49,711 bases of DNA from Xanthomonas cissicola. GTDB lineage: Bacteria > Pseudomonadota > Gammaproteobacteria > Xanthomonadales > Xanthomonadaceae. The notes under the pieces are model-generated. The model worked only from the letters and a program-made list of their open reading frames with translations. It made no database searches and was not told where the DNA came from. Every line of letters starts with the position of its first letter. The stretch's first letter is position 1. The translations under genes and the position numbers were made by a program. The stretch covers positions 1 to 49,711 of the forward strand of contig NZ_VZPL01000033.1 in the NCBI RefSeq assembly GCF_008801575.1. The letters are read 5' to 3'. Of this stretch, positions 1 through 8,283 are shown in pieces.

Positions 1-68
1 ATCGCCACGCCGCTTTCGGCTTCGCGCAGAAAGCCGATGACCTGCTCGTCAGTAAAACGTTTCTTCAC
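1..68 (-). CDS. IS3-family transposase OrfA, N-terminus (partial)
   Basis: The minus strand reads V/M-KKRFTDEQVIGFLREAE, the N-terminus of the small helix-turn-helix OrfA (transposase subunit 1) of IS3-family elements common in Xanthomonas. OrfA binds the element ends and is normally fused to the DDE integrase OrfB by programmed -1 frameshifting. I chose the GTG at 68-66 because a GGAG ribosome site lies about 7 nt upstream and no ATG fits. Only about 22 codons are inside the window; the rest, including OrfB, would lie to the left, so I cannot tell whether the element is intact. The family assignment rests on recognition of this short but distinctive N-terminus. Confidence 0.8.
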   Translation of the reverse strand, partial: MKKRFTDEQVIGFLREAESGVA

Positions 69-135
69 GTCCAATCTCCTCGGGGTAGGGAATTGGACTC
101 CAAACTGAGGCGCTACTCAAAATTGGGTGGACGTC
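1..135 (-). mobile_element. Right-hand edge of an IS3-family insertion sequence (boundary approximate)
   Basis: The OrfA start at 68 implies that the element's leader and terminal inverted repeat lie just to its right. Between 69 and about 135 there is a leader with the OrfA ribosome site, and after that the sequence looks like ordinary xanthomonad intergenic DNA running to the end of the penicillin-acylase gene. The other terminus is outside the window, so I could not match inverted repeats or find a target duplication. The right boundary is an estimate. Confidence 0.4.
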
Positions 136-250
136 GCGTGGTGCCCGTAACCTCACCCCCCCAAGGGGAGAGGCGCTTTGTGGAGCAGCGATGCTCGAAC
201 GTCTTCCTCCTTCTTCGCTGGACGCTGCGCAGCTGCGTTGCCGCCCGCTC

Positions 251-2668
251 TTACTGCGGACGCAATTGCAGCGTGTAACGCGTGGCAGTGGGCAAAAATG
301 GTGTGGGTCTGCCATGCACCCAATCGTCGTGCCCCGCGCCCCAGAACGGCGAGAGCGGGTGGCCGCTCTGGCCGCCGGGCATGTGCACGATGCCGTCCTG
401 CTCGTGGCCGGGCGAAACCACCATGCGCTCGGAGGCGCCAAAGGCCGGGCCTTGCACGCGCGGCATGTCGCGGTCGCCCGGCAGTTGATCGGACGGCATG
501 CAGAGCCAGCGCTTGGCCAGGGCGGGCAGTGCACGCGCGATGGGGTGGCAGATGGCGGCGGTGTTGCGCTGGCCCCAGGTGTGCTGGCCGCGCGGTTCGC
601 TTTGTGCGTCTTCAGCAATCAGGTCTGACTGCGCACTGCGCGCGGCATCGTCGAGTAACTGCTCCCAACTAGCGACGGCGGGCGATAACAGGTGGGCCGG
701 GCGCTGTTGCAGCAACGGCCAGACGATGCCCTCCAGTTGCGCGCGACGTGGCGGCAGGAACTCCGCGCCAAGTGCGGCTTTTGCCGGTGCCAGCAGGCCG
801 GCTTCCACCGCCTCGATGGTCTTGCTGCGAAATTGGCGCACGATGCGATAGCTGGCCGAGTCAGTCGAGGCGCGCCCATCCCAGTGGCGCGTGGCGTGTG
901 CAATCTGTTGCAGTGCCGGGTCCTTGCTGTGCTCGACCACGCTACGCAGCAGTTGCCACCAGCGCGTGAGCAGCACGGCGCGATCGTCGAGCTGGATGGC
1001 GAGCAGATCGCGTTCGTTGAAGAGCTGCTTTGCGAAAAGATCCTCGCGAATCTGCTGCGCACGCGCGCCAAGGTCGTAACCTGCGTTGCCAAGCGTGGCC
1101 AGTTGTTGCGCATCGACGATACGGTTGTTGGCGGTCCAGAGCCGGTGCGACGGCGGATCGATCAACGCAGGCGCAGCATCGCTGCGCAGCGACCATGGCA
1201 GGCAGGTGCCCGACATCGAAGGCGTTGCAGCCGCCACTGCAGGTGCGCTGGATGCTGCCTCAGGTGCGGGCGTCGATGTCGCCAATTCGGCAATCCCGCT
1301 CGGGCCGCACCCGGCATTGCGCGCAGGGCGCGCGCCGATCAGGCGCCAGGCGATGCGCCCGCTGCGATCGGCAAGCAGCAGGTTCTGCGCCGGAATGCCG
1401 GAGCGGTCGGCCACCGCAAACGCCGCCTGCAGATCGCCCGCTGTGCTCATCTGGGCGAAGTCCAACCGGATCGCACCGGGCAACTGCGCCACCCAGCGCA
1501 ATGCCAGCGCGCTGCCGTCGGCGTTGACGTGCAATACCGGTCCCCACGCCGCTTCACGGACCTCGAACTGCACCGGCGCTGCGCCCGCCACGCGGATGGT
1601 TTCCACGTGCCTGGTCAGTGCTTGCGGGTGACCCGGTGTAGGTGCGGGAATACGCGCGAAATCCGCAGTGTCGATGTAACTGTTGGTAAATGCCCAAGCC
1701 ACATGCCCGTTGCTGCCCACGACCACCGCCGGCAGACCCGGCAGGGTGAATCCGGTGACATCCACCTTGCCCTCGGGCGCATTGCTGTCTGCATAGCGCA
1801 GCCGTGCGCGGAACCAGATATTGGGCGCGCGCAGGCCCAGGTGCATGTCGTCGGCAACGATGGCGCGGCCGTCGGCGGTGAGGCTGCCATCTACCGCGAA
1901 GTTGTTGCTGCCCGGCGTCGGCGTTTCCGCGTGTGGCGCGGCAGGCGGATGCGGTAGACGCCGTAGGTCCAGCGTGGCCGCATCCGGCACGCTGGCATTG
2001 CCTTGTGGCGGCCCGAACAACGGCGCGTCCCAACTGGAGCCCTGATGGTCGAGCAGTGCCGCCAGCGCAGGGGGCACCACGGCACGGATGCGCGCGGCGG
2101 CCAGCTCGGTCTGGTTGTCGCTGTCCTGCAGGTCTGCGTACATCGCGAGGCCGGTGAGGATGGAGTCGTCCAGCGTCCACGCACGCGGTGTCTGGCGCAG
2201 CAGCAGATAGGGCCAGGGTCGCACGCGCAGTGCTGCCAGTCCTGCATTGACGCCATCGGTATACGCTTGCAATGCGGTGCGCTGGCTGCCGGTGGCGATA
2301 TCCAGGCTGGCCTGCACGCGCGCGCGCAGGCGATGCACGCGGTTGCGCTTGTCCAGGTCCACGGCCTTGGCGCCAAACAGCTCGGACAACTCGCCGGCTG
2401 GTGCGCGGCGCATCAGATCCATCTCGAAATAGCGTTCCTGCGCATGCACGTAGCCGAGCGCACGCATCGCATCGAGCTGGTTTGCTGCATCGATGGTGAC
2501 CACGCCCAGCCGGTCGCGCTGCACGTTGACCGGCGCAGCCAGGCCGCTGAGCGCGCTGTCGCCATCCAACTGCGGCAGGCTGCCGCGCATCAACAGATAC
2601 AGTCCCAGGCTGGCCGCCAGGACCAGCAACCCGATTCCCAGCAGCAGCCTACCCAGCCATTGACGCAT
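251..2668 (-). CDS. Penicillin acylase family protein (Ntn hydrolase)
   Basis: This 805-residue precursor belongs to the penicillin/acyl-homoserine-lactone acylase group of N-terminal nucleophile amidohydrolases, which cleave amide-linked acyl groups. Residues 1-28 form a hydrophobic signal or anchor (GRLLLGIGLLVLAASLGLYLL), so it acts in the periplasm. The small-chain motif LGYVHAQERYFEMDLMRR (about 71-88) is typical. The linker ends at TPGSNNFAV, where Ser254 should become the nucleophile after autocleavage into alpha and beta chains. I start at 2668 because AAGGAA lies about 6 nt upstream and the signal follows directly; an upstream in-frame ATG (2740) gives a non-signal extension. The physiological substrate (beta-lactam, AHL or other amide) cannot be read from sequence. 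It is monocistronic and diverges from the ferritin gene. Confidence 0.9.
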   Translation of the reverse strand: MRQWLGRLLLGIGLLVLAASLGLYLLMRGSLPQLDGDSALSGLAAPVNVQRDRLGVVTIDAANQLDAMRALGYVHAQERYFEMDLMRRAPAGELSELFGAKAVDLDKRNRVHRLRARVQASLDIATGSQRTALQAYTDGVNAGLAALRVRPWPYLLLRQTPRAWTLDDSILTGLAMYADLQDSDNQTELAAARIRAVVPPALAALLDHQGSSWDAPLFGPPQGNASVPDAATLDLRRLPHPPAAPHAETPTPGSNNFAVDGSLTADGRAIVADDMHLGLRAPNIWFRARLRYADSNAPEGKVDVTGFTLPGLPAVVVGSNGHVAWAFTNSYIDTADFARIPAPTPGHPQALTRHVETIRVAGAAPVQFEVREAAWGPVLHVNADGSALALRWVAQLPGAIRLDFAQMSTAGDLQAAFAVADRSGIPAQNLLLADRSGRIAWRLIGARPARNAGCGPSGIAELATSTPAPEAASSAPAVAAATPSMSGTCLPWSLRSDAAPALIDPPSHRLWTANNRIVDAQQLATLGNAGYDLGARAQQIREDLFAKQLFNERDLLAIQLDDRAVLLTRWWQLLRSVVEHSKDPALQQIAHATRHWDGRASTDSASYRIVRQFRSKTIEAVEAGLLAPAKAALGAEFLPPRRAQLEGIVWPLLQQRPAHLLSPAVASWEQLLDDAARSAQSDLIAEDAQSEPRGQHTWGQRNTAAICHPIARALPALAKRWLCMPSDQLPGDRDMPRVQGPAFGASERMVVSPGHEQDGIVHMPGGQSGHPLSPFWGAGHDDWVHGRPTPFLPTATRYTLQLRPQ

Positions 2669-2815
2669 TGTCGGTTCCTTGGAGCCCGGTGAAAGTGTGG
2701 CCGGCGGACATGACCGTGGCGGGTCTGGCCGCAAGCGCAACTGAAAGTGATTCCGATTAGATCATTGCCTGTCCGCTTAGGGCACCATGCGCGCATTGCG
2801 TCGCTGGAGCACACC

Positions 2816-3301
2816 ATGAAAGGCCATCCCGAAGTCGTCGATTACCTCAAGCAGCTGCTGCGCGGCGAATTGGCGGCACGCGATCAATATTTCCTGCATT
2901 CGCGCCGGTACGAGGATCAGGGCCTGATGGCGCTTTACGAGCGCATCAACCATGAGATGGAAGAGGAAACCGAGCACGCCGACGCGCTGCTGCGGCGCAT
3001 CCTGTTCCTGGAAGGCGACCCGGACATGCGCCCGGCCGAATTCACCCCCGGCAAGACGGTGGTCGAAATGCTGGAGCGCGACCTGGTGGTCGAGTACGAA
3101 GTGCGCGCTGCGCTCGCTGCCGGCATGAAGCTGTGCGAAGAACATGGCGACTACGTCAGCCGCGACGTGCTGCTCAAGCAGCTGCAGGACACCGAAGAAG
3201 ATCATGCATGGTGGCTGGAGCAGCAGCTTGGCCTGATCAAGCGCATCGGGCTGGAGCTGTACCAGACCTCGAAGATCGATAAGGGCCACGTCGCCGGTTG
3301 A
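2816..3301 (+). CDS. bfr: Bacterioferritin-like iron storage protein lacking the haem-ligand Met
   Basis: At 161 aa this matches the normal bacterioferritin length and builds the 24-subunit iron-storage shell in the cytoplasm. The di-iron ferroxidase residues are visible: Glu18, Glu51, His54, a Glu near 93-94, Glu127 and His130, with Tyr25. Position 52, the axial haem Met of E. coli Bfr (EMKH), is Thr here (ETEH), the pattern of the haem-less FtnA/Bfr-alpha type of Pseudomonas. The nearest Met is Met48, one helical turn away. It may therefore work as a haem-free ferritin or need a partner subunit. I start at MKGHPEV, the universal N-terminus; the upstream in-frame ATG at 2747 adds an unlikely 23 residues. 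No bfd neighbour is present. Confidence 0.93.
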   Translation: MKGHPEVVDYLKQLLRGELAARDQYFLHSRRYEDQGLMALYERINHEMEEETEHADALLRRILFLEGDPDMRPAEFTPGKTVVEMLERDLVVEYEVRAALAAGMKLCEEHGDYVSRDVLLKQLQDTEEDHAWWLEQQLGLIKRIGLELYQTSKIDKGHVAG

Positions 3302-3576
3302 GCCGGCAACGACGCTGCCCAGTCGACTGGCTGACTGGCGGGCTGACGCAGCGTGAACCGGCTCGGCATGAAGTACGCGTGCCTGGCCATTCCCGACGAT
3401 GGTCTGTGCGACCTGCCTGCCACTCCTGCAGCCGGCTGCAGAAGTAGCTTTTGACGTGCTTTGTTGCAGGCGTGCCGCATGGGGCAATGCCGCGCTGGCC
3501 TGATCAGCCGGCGGCGCTCGCCGCATGCAAGCCATGCAATTGCGACGTGATGGGCGTGCAACATCCGACGGCCGTT

Positions 3577-4232
3577 TCAGCGGCATTGCAGGCGATAGAC
3601 GGCAGTCGACAACCCAGTGACACCTTCATCGCGGAAGCGTGGTTCCTGATCGAGGATGTCGCGCCGTTCCAACTGGTCTACCTGCCAGGCAGCATCGAAA
3701 GTGCATGCACGTGCGTTGCGTCCACCGAGAATGGCGGGCCGGCCTTCTCTGCCTGCGGATATTCCAGGGTGATCAGCAGGCCGCGGCAGTGTGTGGGCAA
3801 CTGCACATAGACCGTTTGCAGGTAACGCTGGCGCAGTTCGGCCGGTAGCGCGACCAGTGCTGCACGGTCGTAGACGGCCGTGCAGTCGGCCAGCACGCTG
3901 GCGTCCAGCGCGAATGCATCGCCGCAGATGATCTCGATCGGGCCGGCGATGAAATGCTCGCCAGCAGCGCTGGTGTGACGTTGCGGTTGAAGGCCTGCCT
4001 CATCGAAGAATTGCGTCACCGCCAGCGGCGACAGTTCCACGCCAAGCACGCGATGGCCTTGCGACGCCAGCCAGTGCATGTCCAGCGTCTTGCCGCACAG
4101 GGGCACCAGCACGCGCGATTCCTTCGGCAAATCAAGCGCGTGCCAGTGCTTTTGCAGCAGCGGCAACACCTCTTGCTGATGAAAGCCGGTGTGTCCCAGC
4201 TGCCAACGTTCCAACCAGAAGTTCGTGTCCAT
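3577..4232 (-). pseudogene. tpm: Thiopurine S-methyltransferase, frameshifted near the 3' end
   Basis: The family is a SAM-dependent methyltransferase that methylates thiopurines and, in bacteria, selenite or tellurite. Residues 1-175 read cleanly: N-terminal FWLERW, SAM loop LVPLCGKT (42-49) and GVELSPLAV. The frame then breaks around 3697-3700 (minus-strand CTTTCG) and stops at 3678 after an unrelated 10-residue tail. In the next frame the conserved end continues through [17 protein letters not shown] and LSTAVYRLQCR to TGA at 3577-3579. Adding one T restores 219 codons (218 aa), which I believe is the usual xanthomonad length, so a 1-nt deletion is the simplest explanation. A sequencing error in the short T-run is the alternative. 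The start has AAGG about 7 nt upstream. Confidence 0.87.
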
Positions 4233-4391
4233 GCGTTGCCTTGCCAGTGGCTGTCTCCACTGTGCTCATGTGAGAGTGGGGCGTGGTGCGTTCTGAAGCG
4301 GTGCGCAGCGTTGGCAGGCCGTTGCGATGGCATCGTTGTGCCTGGAATGAGCGAATCCCTGATGCCAGTGCCTCAGCAGTTTTATTGCCTC
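4233..4391. other. Spacer upstream of tpm, no gene seen
   Basis: These bases lie between the tpm start and the tandem repeat after parC. They should hold the tpm promoter, but I could not pick out convincing -35/-10 boxes. Open frames here are short continuations of the repeat and do not resemble a protein. Confidence 0.4.
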
Positions 4392-4595
4392 TGCCGCGCC
4401 TCAGCAGTCTGAGGCGACCGCAGTCACAGCCGCGCCGCCGCGCGCCGCATGGGTGAACAACCGTTACTGCACCTCCAAGCCGTCCACCTTTTGCCGCGCC
4501 CCAGCAGCCTGAGACGACCGCAATCCCAGCCGCGCCGCCGCGCGCCGCATGGGTGAACAACCGTTACTGCACCTCCAGGCCGTCCACCTTTTGCC
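4392..4595. repeat. Two-copy 100-bp tandem duplication of the parC 3' end
   Basis: Copy A (about 4492-4591) contains the genuine last codons and TAA of parC plus about 70 bp of downstream sequence. Copy B (about 4392-4491) repeats it at exactly 100-bp spacing; for example GGGTGAACAACCGTTACTGC occurs at 4451 and 4551. The copies differ at only a few positions. Copy B therefore carries a detached second copy of the codons for [12 protein letters not shown]. In copy B, GCCTCAG-CAGT-CTGAGGC (4399-4416) can form a 7-bp hairpin that is imperfect in copy A. Confidence 0.9.
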
Positions 4596-6807
4596 ACCCA
4601 CGCGGCAACAACGATCCACGGCTCGCCCGCGCACCCACATACGTGTCCAGGTCCTTGAACGACAGGCTCATGGTACGAGCGCCGCTGCGCACCAGCAGCG
4701 TGTTGCCCGGTGCGACCGCCACCACGGCCACCACACGTTCGGTGCCGAGCTTGGCCTTGGGAATCTCGATGATCTTGTTGCCTTTGCCCTTGTCCAGCTC
4801 GGGCACGTCGGTGGCCGGCACCGCCAGCAGATTGCCGGCGCTGGTCACGGCGACGATGCGATCGGTTTGCGGGTTGCTCACCTGGGCCGGCGTCAGCACA
4901 TGCGAGCCGGTGGTCAGGTTGAGCATCGCCTTGCCGGCCTTGTTGCGGCCGGTCAGGTTTTCGAAACGGGTAACGAAGCCGTAGCCATGCGAGGACGCCA
5001 GCACGAAGCGGGTGGCGTTGTCGGCACTGGCCATGACCTGGAACGCCGCGCCAGACGCCGGCGAGAAACGTCCGGTCAACGGTTCGCCATTGCCACGCGC
5101 CGAGGGCAGGGTGTGCACGGCGGTGGAATAGGCGCGGCCGTCCGAATCCAGGAACGCCACCTGGTGCGTGCTGCGGCTGCGCACCGCCGCCAGCAGGCCA
5201 TCGCCATCGCGGTAGGACATGCCGGCCGGATCGACCTCGTGCCCCTTGGCCGCGCGGACCCAGCCCTTTTGCGACAGCACCACGGTCATCGGTTCGCTGG
5301 CCACCATTTCGGTTTCGTCGATGGCCTGCGCGGCGCCCCGTTGCACCAGCGGCGAACGACGCGCATCGCCGAACTTCTTGGCGTCGGCAGTCAGTTCGTC
5401 CTTGATCAGCTTCTTCAGCTTGGTCTTGCTCTCCAGGATCGCCATGATCTGCGCGCGCTCCTTGGCGAGCGCTTCCTGTTCGCCGCGGATCTTCATTTCT
5501 TCCAGGCGCGCCAGTTGGCGCAGCTTGGTTTCCAGGATGTATTCGGCCTGTTCTTCGCTCAGCGCGAAGCGCGAGATCAGCACCGGCTTGGGTTCGTCTT
5601 CGCTGCGGACGATGCGGATCACTTCGTCCAGGTTGAGGAAGGCGATCAACAAGCCTTCCAACAGGTGCAGGCGACGCTCGACCTTCTGCAGGCGATGGTT
5701 GAGGCGGCGGGTCACCGTATCGCTGCGGAAGCTCAGCCATTCGCTCAGCAGGTGCTTGAGGTTCTTGACCTGCGGGCGGCCATCCAGGCCGATCACGTTG
5801 AGGTTGACGCGGTAGCTGCGTTCCAGGTCGGTGGTGACGAACAGGTGGCCCATCAGCTGTTCGGCATCGACGCGATTGGAGCGCGGCACCAGCACTACCC
5901 GCACCGGGCTGGTGTGGTCGGACTCGTCGCGGATGTCTTCCAGCCACGGCAACTTCTTGGCGCGCATCTGCTGGGCGATCTGCTCGATCACCTTGGACGG
6001 GGAGACCTGGTAGGGCAGCGCATCGATGACGATGTTGGCGTGCTCTTTCTTGTAGGTGGCGCGCGCGCGCACGCTGCCGTGACCGGTTTCGTAGATGTTC
6101 CGCAGGTCCGCAGCCGGAGTGATGATCTCGGCGGTGGTCGGGTAATCCGGGCCCAGCACGTGCTCGCACAGGTCGGCGACGCTGGCATCGGGATCATCGA
6201 GCAGCCGCAGCAATGCACTGACGATCTCGTTGAGATTGTGCGGCGGCACGTCGGTGGCCATGCCCACGGCAATGCCGGTGGTGCCGTTGAGCAGCAGGTG
6301 CGGCAGGCGTGCCGGCAACCAGGTGGGTTCTTCCAGGGTGCCGTCGAAGTTGGGCGCCCAATCGGTGGTGCCCTGGCCAAGCTCGCCCAGCAGCACTTCG
6401 GCGATCGGGGTCAGCTTGGACTCGGTGTAGCGCATCGCGGCGAACGACTTGGGGTCGTCGGTGGAGCCGAAGTTGCCCTGGCCTTCGATCAGCGGGTAAC
6501 GGTACGAGAACGGCTGCGCCATCAGCACCAGCGCCTCATAGCAGGCGCTGTCGCCATGCGGGTGGTACTTACCGATCACATCGCCCACGGTACGCGCGGA
6601 TTTCTTCGGCTTGGCGGCGGCATTCAGGCCCAGCTCGCTCATTGCGTAGACGATGCGCCGCTGCACCGGCTTCAGGCCGTCGCCCAGGAACGGCAGGGCG
6701 CGGTCGAGCACCACGTACATCGAGTAGTCGAGATAGGCGCGTTCGGCGTACTCGCGCAGCGGTAGCTGTTCGAAGCCGTGGAAGGTGGGGCGGGTCAGAT
6801 CGGTCAT
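4564..6807 (-). CDS. parC: DNA topoisomerase IV subunit A
   Basis: ParC (747 aa) is the cleavage subunit of topoisomerase IV, which decatenates daughter chromosomes with ParE. The N-terminal breakage-reunion domain carries the catalytic Tyr127 (AAMRYTES) and the quinolone-resistance region [13 protein letters not shown]. Ser87 and Glu91, equivalent to E. coli Ser80 and Glu84, are wild type, so no target-based fluoroquinolone resistance is predicted. The coiled-coil arm (about 380-430) is followed by the C-terminal beta-pinwheel with repeated blades. Start chosen at [14 protein letters not shown], the conserved N-terminus; the longer frame to 6990 encodes low-complexity Pro/Ser/Arg sequence. 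The parC terminator region is altered by the tandem duplication described separately. parE is not nearby. Confidence 0.97.
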   Translation of the reverse strand: MTDLTRPTFHGFEQLPLREYAERAYLDYSMYVVLDRALPFLGDGLKPVQRRIVYAMSELGLNAAAKPKKSARTVGDVIGKYHPHGDSACYEALVLMAQPFSYRYPLIEGQGNFGSTDDPKSFAAMRYTESKLTPIAEVLLGELGQGTTDWAPNFDGTLEEPTWLPARLPHLLLNGTTGIAVGMATDVPPHNLNEIVSALLRLLDDPDASVADLCEHVLGPDYPTTAEIITPAADLRNIYETGHGSVRARATYKKEHANIVIDALPYQVSPSKVIEQIAQQMRAKKLPWLEDIRDESDHTSPVRVVLVPRSNRVDAEQLMGHLFVTTDLERSYRVNLNVIGLDGRPQVKNLKHLLSEWLSFRSDTVTRRLNHRLQKVERRLHLLEGLLIAFLNLDEVIRIVRSEDEPKPVLISRFALSEEQAEYILETKLRQLARLEEMKIRGEQEALAKERAQIMAILESKTKLKKLIKDELTADAKKFGDARRSPLVQRGAAQAIDETEMVASEPMTVVLSQKGWVRAAKGHEVDPAGMSYRDGDGLLAAVRSRSTHQVAFLDSDGRAYSTAVHTLPSARGNGEPLTGRFSPASGAAFQVMASADNATRFVLASSHGYGFVTRFENLTGRNKAGKAMLNLTTGSHVLTPAQVSNPQTDRIVAVTSAGNLLAVPATDVPELDKGKGNKIIEIPKAKLGTERVVAVVAVAPGNTLLVRSGARTMSLSFKDLDTYVGARASRGSLLPRGWQKVDGLEVQ

Positions 6808-6868
6808 GTAAAGCCAGGTCCTGCGTGAAGAGGAACCCGCACCGGGGCGCGGGCTCGAAGAGCGCCGA

Positions 6869-7720
6869 TTATCCGGATGCGGCGGGGGATGCCAAGCCGC
6901 GTGCATGGGAGCCGGCCAGATAACGGGTTGGCGGGGCGCCGAAATGGCGATGGAACACGCTGACGAAGGCGCTGGGGCTGCTGTAGCCAAGCTGGTCGGC
7001 CACCTGCGCCACCGCGTGGCCCTGGCTCAGCCGCCGCAGGCCTTCGGTCAGCCGGGCCTGCTGCCGCCACTGCGCAAAACTCAGGCCGGTCTCGTCGCGG
7101 AAATGCCGGCTCAGGCTGCGCGGCGACAAGCCGCCCCAGTCGGCCCAGGCGTCGAGCGGGCGCGGGTCGGCGGGCGTGTCGAGCAACTGGCGGGCGATCC
7201 GCAGCAGCCGGCGGTCGGCGGGCATCGGCAGGTGCAGGTGGTCGATCTGCACCTGGCATAGCTCGTCCAGCAGCACCGCAGCCAGGCGTTGCCGGGTGGC
7301 ATCCAGCGGCTGATCCAGCGGCCAGCTGGCGGCCCGCATGATGGCCTCGCGGGCCAGCCCGGTCAGCCGGATCACCCCGCCTTGCGCAGGCAGGGCGGCG
7401 CAGGCATCCGGCCGCACAACCACGCCCCAGCCGCGCATCGGTCCGGCCAGTTCCACGGTGTGCTGCTGCCCGGGCGGCATCCAGCCGGCGCAGCCCGGCG
7501 GCAGCGACAAGGCGCCTTGTTCGGTGTGCACGGTGAGCACGCCGTGCTCCACGTACATCAGCTGACCGCGGACATGCGCGTGCCAGGCAGTTTCCGGCGC
7601 CCACACCTCGCGCAGTTCTGCCAGGAAGGCGATCAGCACCGGCCCATCGGCCTTTTCGAAGCTGGCGCGTACGCCTGGCGGCAAGGCGTCGATCTGGGTT
7701 GGCGGGTTTTCGATACTCAT
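6869..7720 (-). CDS. AraC-family transcriptional regulator with cupin sensor domain
   Basis: The product is 283 aa. The N-terminal half has a cupin-like sensor fold ([34 protein letters not shown]), and the C-terminal 100 residues form the two AraC helix-turn-helix motifs ([18 protein letters not shown] and [22 protein letters not shown]). This layout is that of one-component AraC regulators such as NimR that often control a neighbouring exporter. Here the gene is divergent from the MarR-NodT-EmrAB efflux operon with 122 bp between starts, so it could regulate that operon, itself, or both; that is inference. Start MSIENPP at 7720 is preferred over 7750 because it leaves room for the divergent promoter. 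Confidence 0.88.
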   Translation of the reverse strand: MSIENPPTQIDALPPGVRASFEKADGPVLIAFLAELREVWAPETAWHAHVRGQLMYVEHGVLTVHTEQGALSLPPGCAGWMPPGQQHTVELAGPMRGWGVVVRPDACAALPAQGGVIRLTGLAREAIMRAASWPLDQPLDATRQRLAAVLLDELCQVQIDHLHLPMPADRRLLRIARQLLDTPADPRPLDAWADWGGLSPRSLSRHFRDETGLSFAQWRQQARLTEGLRRLSQGHAVAQVADQLGYSSPSAFVSVFHRHFGAPPTRYLAGSHARGLASPAASG

Positions 7721-7807
7721 TGGCCCAATTGTATTACCGAGCCAGCGCACGCGCCGCGTAAGGTGGCGATCCTTGCGGGCGGTTTAATCCCTTGTGGAAT
7801 AATTGCG

Positions 7808-7835
7808 TTGACAAATATATTTTTCGGAACAAAAT
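7808..7835 (+). promoter_or_regulatory. Predicted promoter of the MarR-efflux operon
   Basis: A perfect -35 box TTGACA (7808-7813) is followed by a 16-bp A/T-rich spacer and CAAAAT (7830-7835, 4 of 6 to the -10 consensus), inside an AT-rich island that stands out from the GC-rich surroundings. Transcription from here would start at about 7842, at the first base of, or one base before, the MarR ATG at 7843. Confidence 0.5.
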
Positions 7836-7842
7836 GTGCCAC

Positions 7843-8283
7843 ATGAATGTTTCGTCTTCCGCCACACCGTCGTTCGGCCTGTTGCTGCGCCAGGTGCGCG
7901 ATGCGCTGATGCGCCAGCTCGATGCCGAGATGAAGGGCGAACTGCCCGATTTCGGCTTCAGCCACTACGTGGGCCTGAAGATTTTGGCGGTGCGCTCGCC
8001 ATGCACGGCCAATGAGCTGGCGCTGGCGCTGGACCAGACCCCGAGCGCGGTGACCCGCCTGCTCGACAAGCTTGAAGCGCTGGGCGCAGTGCGGCGCGAG
8101 CCGCATGCGCAAGACCGGCGCGCGCTGCAGATCGTCATGACCGAGCAGGGTGTGGCGCTATGGGAGCGGCTGCGCCTGCGCGGCGAACGCGCCATCGAGC
8201 ACGGCCTGCGCGACCTGTCCGCGGTCGAGCGCGAACTTCTCACCTCACTCCTTATCCGTGTCCGCGATGCACTCAACTCATGA
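7843..8283 (+). CDS. MarR-family repressor of the efflux operon (EmrR-like)
   Basis: This 146-aa winged-helix regulator heads an operon with an outer-membrane factor, an EmrA-like adaptor and an EmrB-like pump, so its likely role is a ligand-released repressor of drug efflux, as EmrR is in E. coli. The recognition region TANELALALDQTPSAVTRLLDKL (about 55-77) and the DRRALQIVMT wing (91-100) are typical. No Shine-Dalgarno precedes the ATG at 7843, and an in-frame ATG lies 9 nt upstream at 7834. The promoter placement suggests a leaderless mRNA starting near 7843. Its stop overlaps the next start (ATGA), implying translational coupling. Ligand unknown. Confidence 0.9.
   Translation: MNVSSSATPSFGLLLRQVRDALMRQLDAEMKGELPDFGFSHYVGLKILAVRSPCTANELALALDQTPSAVTRLLDKLEALGAVRREPHAQDRRALQIVMTEQGVALWERLRLRGERAIEHGLRDLSAVERELLTSLLIRVRDALNS

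Noticed and set aside
4549..6765. 738-codon plus-strand open frame across parC
   Set aside because: Antisense shadow of parC caused by GC-rich third positions; Arg/Gln/His-rich product with no family and no ribosome site.
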